DNA of 64,000 bases, taken from positions 8,556,001 to 8,620,000 of the forward strand of contig NC_039519.1 in the NCBI RefSeq assembly GCF_003672135.1, written 5' to 3'. Of this stretch, positions 45,853-56,800 are shown piece after piece. The translations under genes and the position numbers were made by a program. The stretch comes from Ooceraea biroi (lineage: Eukaryota > Arthropoda > Insecta > Hymenoptera > Formicidae). Positions within the stretch are counted from its first letter, which is position 1, and each line of letters opens with the position of its first letter. The notes beneath the pieces were generated by a model. The model saw nothing but the letters and a program-made list of their open reading frames with translations, did not search any database and was not told the origin of the DNA.

Positions 45853-48361
45853 CCCATACAGCACGAAAACATTTCAGAAATATTTCAGAAGTATTTCATC
45901 TGACAGATGAAAGCATCTCATAAGCATTGCAAAATGTTTCTGCAACAGTTATGAGACAACTCCGGAATAGCAAAATGTCCGCGACACTTGCATTCAAAAC
46001 CTTATAGAAAGGTTGCCGAAAGGCATAGATCAATCTGCAACCTTTCTGAAATATTGCCGAAAGATTATTAAAATAGCTGAAATTTTTTTGATATGTTACT
46101 GAAGGTTAATTGAAATAATTTGGAAACTTTCCTATGATGTTGCACACAAATTACAAAGCTCTTATTCAAATCAATTGAAAATACTTCAGAAATTATATTG
46201 AAATTTATTATACGAGTATTCAGAAGATTGCAAATACTAAAAAGTTAGAATAAAAATTATATATAAAATGTATTTATTATTTTCATTGTACGTTTTTATT
46301 TAATATTTACAATCTAATTAATATAATAAATACAATCTAATTAATATAATAATATAGTATATACCCATACAGCACGAAAACATTTCAGAAATATTTCAGA
46401 AGTATTTCATCTGACAGATGAAAGCATCTCACAAACATTGCAAAATGTTTCTGCAACAGTTATGAGACAACTCCGGAATAGCAAAATGTCCGCGACACTT
46501 GCATTCAAAACCTTATAGAAAGGTTGCCGAAAGGCATAGATCAATCTGCAACCTTTCTGAAATATTGCCGAAAGATTATTAAAATAGCTGAAATTTTTTT
46601 GATATGTTACTGAAGGTTAATTGAAATAATTTGGAAACTTTCCTATGATGTTGCACACAAATTACAAAGCTCTTATTCAAATCAATTGAAAATACTTCAG
46701 AAATTATATTTAAATTTATTATACGAGTATCAGAAGATTGCAAATACTAAAAAGTTATAATCAAAATTATATATAAAATGTATTTATTATTTTTATTATA
46801 CGTTTTTATTTAATACTTGCAATCTAATTAATATAATAAATAATATTTTAAATAATATAGTATATACCCATACAGCACGAAAACATTTCAGAAATATTTC
46901 AGAAGTATTTCATCTGACAGATGAAAGCATCTCACAAACATTGCAAAATGTTTCTGCAACAGTTATGAGACAACTCCGGAATAGCAAAATGTCCGCGACA
47001 CTTGCATTCAAAACCTTATAGAAAGGTTGCCGAAAGGTATAGATCAATCTGCAACCTTTCTGAAATATTGCCGAAAGATTATTAAAATAGCTGAAATCTT
47101 TTTGATATGTTACTGAAGGTTAATTGAAATAATTTGGAAACTTTCCTATGATGTTGCACACAAATTACAAAGCTCTTATTCAAATCAATTGAAAATACTT
47201 CAGAAATTATATTGAAATTTATTATACGAGTATTCAGAAGATTGCAAATACTAAAAAGTTATAATAAAAATTATATATAAAATGTATTTATTATTTTTAT
47301 TATACGTTTTTATTTAATACTTGCAATCTAATTAATATAATAAATAATATTTTAAATAATATAGTATATACCCATACAGCACGAAAACATTTCAGAAATA
47401 TTTCAGAAGTATTTCATCTGACAGATGAAAGCATCTCACAAACATTGCAAAATGTTTCTGCAACAGTTATGAGACAACTCCGGAATAGCAAAATGTCCGC
47501 GACACTTGCATTCAAAACCTTATAGAAAGGTTGCCGAAAGGCATAGATCAATCTGCAACCTTTCTGAAATATTGCCGAAAGATTATTAAAATAGCTGAAA
47601 TCTTTTTGATATGTTACTGAAGGTTAATTGAAATAATTTGGAAACTTTCCTATGATGTTGCACACAAATTACAAAGCTCTTATTCAAATCAATTGAAAAT
47701 ACTTCAGAAATTATATTGAAATTTATTATACGAGTATTCAGAAGATTGCAAATACTAAAAAGTTAGAATAAAAATTATATATAAAATGTATTTATTATTT
47801 TCATTGTACGTTTTTATTTAACATTTGCAATCTAATTAATACAATAAATATGCTTAATGAAAAAAATACATAATATGTATAAGATGTATATAGATATGCA
47901 CATACATAGCTAAACCAAGTATTCACCAAGTTTCCCTTTAAAAAGCGTCAATTGTTGGCACATTGACAAAGAGCCATTCTTATATTATATATTTCCCTTT
48001 TTCTTCCTCCAAATAGTTGATTAAAAGGAAAGAATTATATAGATGTATAATTCTCTGTTCAACCAACGCTTATATTTGAAAGAAAAAGAGGATACGTGAA
48101 GATAATGCATTTTTTTGTCAACTGGTAGCTTCACTAAAGATCGAATACTTGGTCTAGGTATATATAAATAATTTTACTTTTTACAATATTCACATTTTTT
48201 CAAATTTATTGCATGTGGTAGGTTTTAGAAACATTTCTGTTGCAACATTTCATATGACATATTGCGGAATCCTTTGAGAAATGTTGCACATGAAATGTGA
48301 AATCTTGAAATGATTTTAAAACCTTCCTGAAAGCTCTCTGTATTAATCGGTGCTGTATGGG
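45853..48361 (+). mobile_element. CCCATACAGCAC TIR element, 4 internal units
   Basis: Counterpart of 18021-20020 with one additional TIR-headed unit of about 500 bp and without the (AT)n expansion. TA-flanked. The extra unit is the main structural difference between the two clean arms at this place. Confidence 0.87.
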
Positions 48362-48750
48362 TAATAAATAATATTTAATCAAGATTCTCGCATCTGTCAT
48401 TACAATAATGTAACAATAATGTTACTATATAACACTACTGTTTCGTGCCATGCACGCGCAATAGAGATAATACAATCAATGAGTTATGTCAATCAATTCC
48501 TTGTAATGCATCGCGGACAAGAGAGGAGAGAAAGAGAGAGACGTATTTTTATCAGCAATGAATATTTACGCACTTCGGTGCGCACCTATCGCTGAATAAT
48601 TCTGATAAACCGTTCGCTGAATAAACATACGCCACTAGGAAGTCCCTGTGATTGATGTTAAAATTCGGTGAAGGTAAAGTAATGATAATCGCGACCTTGC
48701 TTCAGACTATCCGCTCACTTCCCGGTCGCGAGACGAAAGTTATCGCTTAC

Positions 48751-49286
48751 CTTATCGGTGGCATGCCCTCGGAGGTGTAGGTGAGGGTATAGTACAATGG
48801 AACGGCCAGGTCACCGATGACCAGCAACACGACGATCAGCCAGGACAGCATGACCGGTAGATAGGTGTTCTTCGCGATGATCTTCGACCTGAACGACAGG
48901 GCGATCACGGGACACAGCAAAGCGCCTACGATGCAGTAGACTACGAGGTCCGGCAGGCATTCCTCCATGTTGACCTGAACCAAGATGAGAGCTTGCTTTA
49001 AAATCACTCGGCGACGTCGCCTAGATTTTTAGAGACACGCACAAAAAAAGTGATCTTTTATTAATTTACGCAAATCTTGAGAATCTCTTGCAGCAAGCGA
49101 GTGCGATTGTGAAAACGGGTAACTTTGATAGATAAATGAGCAGCTCACCGTCGTCAAGATCAGAGTCAAACAATATGCAAATCCGAGCACCAGCTGCAGC
49201 AAGACGAATATCGAGAGGTAACCATATTGCAGCCTCCTTTGGTAGATTGTGTACAGCTTTTCTAGGTTCTTGTACTTGAATTGTTT
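48751..49286 (-). CDS. Clean inverted copy of cyclase exons 3 and 2
   Basis: Exon 3 at 48751-48974 and exon 2 at 49149-49286, identical in structure to 17096-17631. No exon 1 is present on this side before the gap at 53589. Confidence 0.82.
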
Positions 49287-49967
49287 CTGAAAGTGAAAGC
49301 TTGCGTGAGATTGTGATCGATTCGCCGTCGACTGCTAAATCACCGCAGATAACCGTGATGTTCCAGATACTCGGGACACAGAAAAGTGCTTACCGCGGCA
49401 CAACCAAATAGTCGTTAATTTATATAGATATTTCAGTGATTCACGAAAGAAATATAAAGGTATATACACAAGTAACAGACTAAAAAGGGTTATTGTAAAT
49501 TAATTTTTTCCGATAGAATAATTCATAAAGAAGATTATAAAAATGCGGCTTATTTGTTGTATATAATAATTATATATAATATAATGAAAAAAGTTTTCAG
49601 TATTAGTTCTTCAAGTACACATGTACGTGATGCACGATAAAGTATCTTCCGATAGTGATAAAACAAGAAAGTATGCATGTTTGCTAACAATCGATCTCGT
49701 AAATATCTCTCCTTGTTTCGAGAATTACGCTAGAGATTTATCGGAAATTTATGTGCACCGTTATCCTTCCGTAATGCGGATATATAAATCAATCTATTGC
49801 ACTCAAAATGTTGCACACATGTGTTTAGAATTTTTCATGGAACCTGAATATCGCCACTGGCGAGAAATATGAAATCTAGTGTTGCAACCTTCGCAGTCGA
49901 CGAGGAAGCGAGGAGCTGGGAGGAAATATCTTTCGTCACTAATTCAATATCACCAATTCCGTCAACG

Positions 49968-52881
49968 TTAAGGGGGGAGCCTGCTTTAGAACGCTGAAAA
50001 TAAGGTATATTTTACGAATTGTTTTTGGAGAAACTATACAGCGGATCATTATAAAACTTTGATGCATTTATTAGTACATGTTTGAAGATAAACAAAATTA
50101 TTTTTTGATTTGAATATATCGCCTGTAGAGGTCGTCCTGGAGAAATCTTAGTGCAGCCGCGTCGCCGGCATTGCAAATTGGTGAGCATTCTCCTGCCTCC
50201 AAATTTCGTCCAAACTGAAAAATCGAAATATGTTCTCGTTATTTATGAATTCCCATCGTCGATGAACCAAAGAGAGAAGAAAAAAGTTGAAAAGTGCCAA
50301 AATGGTGGAGCTTAGAACACAAAAGTACGATTTTTAGACAAAGTTTTTGAACTTTTTCATGCAAAAATAATTGTTTAACTTAACGTTTTTATGAATATTA
50401 AAGGTTCATCGACGATGGGAATTCATAATAACGAGAAATATTTCAATTTTCAGTTTGGATGAAATTTGGAGGCAGGAGAATGCTCACCAATTTACAATGC
50501 CGGCTGCACTAAGATGCCTGCAGGACGACCTCTACAGGCGATATATTCAAATCAAAAAATAATTTTTTTATCTTTAAACATGTACTAATAAATGCATCAC
50601 AGTTTTATGCATTTATTAGTACATGTTTGAAGATAAAAAAAATTATTTTTGATTTGAATATATCGCTCGTAGAAGTCGTCCTGGAGAAATCTTAGTGCAG
50701 CCGCGTCGCCGGCATTGCAAATTGGTGAGCATTCTCCTGCCTCCAAATTCGTCCAAACTGAAAATTAAATATGTTCTCGTTATTTATGAATTCCCATCGT
50801 CGATGAACCAAAGAGAGAAGAAAAAAGTTGAAAAGTGCCAAAATGGTGGAGCTTAGAACACAAAAGTACGAGTTTTAGGCAAAGTTGTTGAACTTTTTCA
50901 TGCAAAAGTAATTGTTTAACTTAATGTTTTTGTGAATATTAAAGGTTCATCGACGATGGGAATTCATAAATAACGAGAAAATATTTCAATTTTTCAGTTT
51001 GGATGAAATTTGGAGGCAGGAGAATGCTCACCAATTTACAATGCCGGCTGCACTAAGATGCCTCCAGGACGACCTCTACGGGCGATATATTCAAATCAAA
51101 AAATAATTTTTTTTATCTTTAAACATGTACTAATAAATGCATCACAGTTTTATACATTTATTAGTACATGTTTGAAGATAAAAAAAATTATTTTTGATTT
51201 GAATATATCGCTCGTAGAGGTCGTCCTGGAGGCATCTTAGCGCAGCCGCGTCGCCGGCATTGCAAATTGGTGAGCATTCTCCTGCCTCCAAATTTCGTCC
51301 AAACTGAAAAATCGAAATATGTTCTCGTTATTTATGAATTCCCATCGTCGATGAACCAAAGAGAGAAGAAAAAAGTTGAAAAGTGCCAAACTGGTGGAGC
51401 TTAGAACACAAAAGTACGATTTTTAGACAAAGTTTTTGAACTTTTTCATGCAAAAATAATTGTTTAACTTAATGTTTTTATGAATATTAAAGGTTCATCG
51501 ACGATGGGAATTCATAAATAACGAGAAAATATTTCAATTTTTCAGTTTGGACGAAATTTGGAGGCAGGAGAATGCTCACCAATTTACAATGCCGGCTGCA
51601 CTAAGATGCCTGCAGGACGACCTCTACAGGCGATATATTCAAATCAAAAAATAATTTTTTTATCTTTAAACATGTACTAATAAATGCATCACAGTTTTAT
51701 GCATTTATTAGTACATGTTTGAAGATAAAAAAAATTATTTTTGATTTGAATATATCGCTCGTAGAGGTCGTCCTGGAGAAATCTTAGTGCAGCCGCGTCG
51801 CCGGCATTGCAAATTGGTGAGCATTCTCCTGCCTCCAAATTTCGTCCAAACTGAAAAATTAAAATATGTTCTCGTTATTTATGAATTCCCATCGTCGATG
51901 AACCAAAGAGAGAAGAAAAAAGTTGAAAAGTGCCAAAATGGTGGAGCTTAGAACACAAAAGTACGATTTTTAGGCAAAGTTGTTGAACTTTTTCATGCAA
52001 AAGTAATTGTTTAACTTAATGTTTTTGTGAATATTAAAGGTTCATCGACGATGGGAATTCGTAAATAACGAGAAAATATTTCAATTTTTCAGTTTGGACG
52101 AAATTTGGAGGCAGGAGAATGCTCACCAATTTACAATGCCAGCTGCACTAAGATGCCTGCAGGACGACCTCTACAGGCGATATATTCAAATCAAAAAATA
52201 ATTTTTTTTATCTTTAAACATGTACTAATAAATACATCAAAGTTTTATGCATTTATTAGTACACGTTTGAAGATAAACAAAATTATTTTTTGATTTGAAT
52301 ATATCGCTCGTAGAGGTCGTCCTGGAGAAATCTTAGTGCAGCCGCGTCGCCGGCATTGCAAATTGGTGAGCATTCTCCTGCCTCCAAATTTCGTCCAAAC
52401 TGAAAAATTAAAATATGTTCTCGTTATTTATGAATTCCCATCGTCGATGAACCAAAGAGAGAAGAAAAAAGTTGAAAAGTGCCAAAATGGTGGAGCTTAG
52501 AACACAAAAGTACGATTTTTAGGCAAAGTTGTTGAACTTTTTCATGCAAAAGTAATTGTTTAACTTAATGTTTTTATGAATATTAAAGGTTCATCGACGA
52601 TGGGAATTCATAAATAACGAGAAAATATTTCAATTTTTCAGTTTGGATGAAATTTGGAGGCAGGAGAATGCTCACCAATTTACAATGCCAGCTGCACTAA
52701 GATGCCTGCAGGACGACCTCTACGGGCGATATATTCAAATCAAAAAATAATTTTTTTTATCTTTAAACATGTACTAATAAATGCATCAAAGTTTTATAAT
52801 GATCCGCTGTATAGTTTCTCCAAAAACAATTCGTAAAATTATACCTTATTTTCAACGTTCTAAAGCAGGCTCCCCCCTTAA
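49968..52881. mobile_element. TTAA fold-back element, inverted copy, 5 units
   Basis: Reverse counterpart of 13498-16414 with TTAA at both ends and five internal inverted-repeat units. Small substitutions and indels distinguish it from the forward copy. Confidence 0.85.
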
Positions 52882-53588
52882 GGGCCTTTACATGTATTAC
52901 ACCATGATTTTATATAAAGCAACGGTGACATCAGATTTCCGTGAGTAATAATTTTAGTGAGTAATCGCATATCGGCGCGGAGATGTCCTTTATATCGGAG
53001 CAAGAATCTCCTTTTACACCAGAACGCTGTCATTCCGACGTCGGAGGAACGTAAGAGCACACTTTTAGACACACGAAAGCCAGATGCTAAATCGTCGCGC
53101 GCTTTTGCATTATACTTTTTAGGATTATCCGTGAATTTTCGCATCAAGATACTGAAATGCCAATCGCACGGAGAGACACCCCTTCGACTCGCGAGTTTTC
53201 GGTTTCACTTCCTAGTATGCGTGATGCGCTCACCACTCGATTCCACGTAGACTCCGATATTCTTCCGGATGCGTTTAGACCCTAATTAAAAAAAACGATG
53301 ATGATTCCAGCAGTCAGATTAATCAGATCGATGAGCTGGCGAACTGGCCATTCACATTCACTTTGCCTTCTTTATCTCGCAAATCGGAGTATTTTCGCAG
53401 AGCAACGCGCGCCACGCGTCGACAGGATATCGGAACGTCTCAAGAGATTATGACTCCAATTATTTCGGATTATTTCCCCCGTGAAAAACTTGCTGCGTTC
53501 TCCCAACGCGCTCGCTTGCACAATGATTACCGGCGATCTGCATAATCACGCACGCGATAATTATACTACTAAACTCGTAAAAACGATA
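52882..53588. other. End of the clean reverse arm
   Basis: Reverse complement of 12789-13497, intron 1 sequence of the cyclase, stopping exactly at the N gap. No gene seen. Confidence 0.75.
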
Positions 53589-53688
53589 NNNNNNNNNNNN
53601 NNNNNNNNNNNNNNNNNNNNNNNNNNNNNNNNNNNNNNNNNNNNNNNNNNNNNNNNNNNNNNNNNNNNNNNNNNNNNNNNNNNNNNNN
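53589..53688. other. 100-N assembly gap
   Basis: Exactly 100 N; separates the inverted cyclase copy from UNC79. The true distance and order across it are unknown. Confidence 0.99.
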
Positions 53689-53695
53689 ATTTTAG

Positions 53696-53855
53696 CTCTA
53701 CTAAAGATGTGCCTGAAAAGCCGTTCGACTTAATCAAGTCGCAGGAAAAAGATGCGGAACGAATGCGTTTTATCCAAATTTGGATTACAAGCAGCTTTAT
53801 AACGCAGTGACACAGCTGATTGACATTGTGCCGCAAATACACATCGGTCTACAAG
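53696..53855 (+). CDS. unc79: UNC79 exon A (first after gap), with frameshift
   Basis: STKDVPEKPFDLIKSQEKDA then ERMRF; after a four-T run (53768-53771) the frame shifts by one base and continues as PNLDYKQLYNAVTQLIDIVP QIHIGLQ. The expected codon is Tyr, so one T is missing, most simply an error at a contig end. The acceptor TTTTAG lies 7 bp from the gap; the donor GTTCGC is weak. Confidence 0.82.
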
Positions 53856-56800
53856 GTTCGCCATTATTTTACATTACCATTATTCGAAAAGTATTATTAT
53901 TACTGTGAATAGTAAAAAGTGTGTGAAAAAATATTTACTAAAATGAATATTTTAAATTTCTTATTTTTATTATTTCTTTTTTCTTATCGCGATTAAACAA
54001 GTTTTGGTCTTACGCATATAATAAGTATAACACAAACTTTTCTAGCATTCGGGAAAGCCTTGCTGCAATGTCTTGCATGCATGCTGCCGTTTCTCGATCA
54101 CGACCTCATCGACAATTTACCGTACTTAACTGCCAGTACGATATCGATATTCCCTATGGAGCTCCACGAAGAAATTATGAATTATCTCTGTTTTTACATT
54201 TTACCGTTTACTATACGTGAGTTCTTTCATTACACACATTTGTATCAAGTATTATTTGAACTTACTGTACGACAAGCAAATTTATCTCTCCTTCTAACAA
54301 TAAGAGAAAGAGACGAAGTGAGAGTAAAAAGAAAATTTTATTATTTTATCAATAAGCATTTCTGTTGAACGAGAAATTGAATCGCCGACTAGAAAAACAG
54401 GTTGACAAAATGTAGAATAATGCATATTTTATATTTTAGTATTAATACACCAGTTTCGAAATTATTAATTTAATTAGATTTAACAGCTTTATTCCTATAA
54501 TATATTATTCAGCTTAAGTAGCTCGTAGTTGTAGTTACATTATCAATTTTCAATTTAATCATTGAAAGGTAGTGATAGAATCCATTCGTTTTATATTTTA
54601 TGTGTTTTAACTTTTAGAGAGGCAGGACGAAATTGGAAATGAAAGTGCAGCTAGTCAATCAGTCGCTGCTATTATAATGACAGTCTTTCAATATTCCAAT
54701 AATGCAGGTATTTTACGTGTGTGTGTGAATGTATTGCATTTTATTTTATATGTACATATATTATTGAAGTAAAAATATATTAAGATTTATAAATGTATTA
54801 TTTAACAAAACTATCGCACACGCAAATTACACACACACTTTTACGAATCTTTTTGTTTAAAATAAAATTGTCTAATTTTATTCGTGCACAATAATATCTC
54901 GGAAGATAACATAATCGAAAATAGGAAATTATCACATTACAGAATTAAGAAAATAATGCAAAAATCTTCGCGATATATTATAGCATTCAAATTAAATAAA
55001 GTCGATTGTCACCAAAATTCTTATAAAAATAATAATAAATAAAAGGACTTTTTTCAGCGCATCACTGTCAGTTGGTGGAGTGTCTGATGGCCTTAAAACC
55101 GGGTGTTGTAAAGGATATACTTTGCGTTATCGCTTACGGTACTGCACCAGCGAGAGCATCAGCTGCAAAGTTGCTCTTTTACTATTGGCCGTCGTTTAAT
55201 CCAAATCTATTCGATCGTCGTGCAGTGCTGGTAAAATTTGCCAGTGAGTGTTAAATAGCCGAGATTATTACTCAAACTTCTTGATAATATTTAGTTAGGC
55301 GTATGTGTTTTATCCATAAAGGATGCATGTTTAAAGATAGATTATTATTATATACAGGGTGTTTCCTAAGTAAGTAGACAAACTTAAGGAGGCTATTCCT
55401 TGGCTTATTTTAAGAAGAAAAGGTCATATAAACATATGTCCTAAACTGCTTTGTTTTCCAAAAAAGTACATCACTGTTTTCGTTCACTTTTCGGATAGCG
55501 TGCTTTTGCAGTACGAGTCAACAGCGGTGGGGATGGAGTGGGGATGGTCTCGCGGCGCCGCAAGTGAACACTCGTCTCAGACTGCGCCGCGCGGCCCGCT
55601 CCATCCCCACCGCTGTTGACTCGTACTGCAAAAGCACGCTATCCGGCATCACCGCTATCACGTTATCTTCGACGCAAACTTTATTAGTTCCTATTAAGTT
55701 TAGTAATTTTATTAATTATGGTAAATTACACAAACGCCGAAATGGCAGATATGCATTTCGTATACGGTCTTGCTAATGGAAACGCTCGTCAAGCAAGACG
55801 TATTTACAATGACAGATACTTTTTTTTGGAAAACAAAGCAGTTTAGGACATATTGTTTATATGACCTTTTCTTCTTAAAATAAGCCAAGGAATATCCTCC
55901 TTAAGTTTGTCTACTTACTTAGGAAACACCCTGTATATTTAAATGGAGAATATGTTTTAAAATAGAGACTATTACGTTGCAGATGATCTTATACCATTTG
56001 TGTGTCAGCGGGATAATTGCCCGAATGCTGGCAACGCCGAAGCCGGTAAGGTTTGCTACGATCATCGTATTTCCATCACTTTCGCTGTCGAATCTCCACC
56101 CCCTCTCTACCTTTGTATCGAGTGCGCGAACGAGATTTGTCGGGAGTATCCGAAACAGAAGTTCAACGACATTCTCCGTCCGATGCAACCGGTGTCCATG
56201 GTTTGCGAAAGTAAGGTGAGCAAATCGTTGTTGAAATTTGAACAAATCCCGTCGCGCTTTCAACTGCCGCGCGTCTCGCACGAATATTTAAAATATTACT
56301 GTACCGTAACGTGAAATCCCCTTGAAATCGCGCAGAACTGCAAGGGAATAAAGGACAAACAGAAGGAACCGAAGGAACAGAAGGAAGAGGACAGATCGGC
56401 GTTCAGCATTTGCTTCTCGTCCGAGTGCACGAGCTTCAACGGAAATCATCCGATACGGTATTGCCAAGCGTGTCACAATCATCGCCACGCGAAGAAGAAA
56501 AAGTACAACGATCCCGACAAAGACAACGATGGCAGTAATCACATTTATCACACCGCACTCCCTCATATCTCGCAATTGGACTCGCAAGCGCAAACTTACA
56601 TGGTTCAAGCGATCGTCAGGCAAGCATTTTACCGTTGAGACCTCTTTTCTTTTTTTTTGCGTGTAAGCTTAAGGGGATCCTGGAGTCGTCGGTATTACCG
56701 GCGGAATTGGTCGATCTTACTGTACTAATTACTCTTTAATGATTGTATAGAATGAAAAATCCTTCTCCACGATTAAAGTATACAAAGAAATATACCGAGC

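Larger units (their letters stand above)
12789..53588. repeat. Large inverted duplication (imperfect 41-kb palindrome)
   Basis: Forward arm 12789-32771; reverse copies 32863-41065 (noisy) and 41298-53588 (clean). Matching positions sum to about 66,380 for exons 2-3 and 65,873 for exons 4-7. The step equals one repeat unit in the TIR element between them. The spacer at the apex is only about 90 bp. Probably an assembly product (fold-back read plus second haplotype), but annotated as it stands. Confidence 0.93.
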
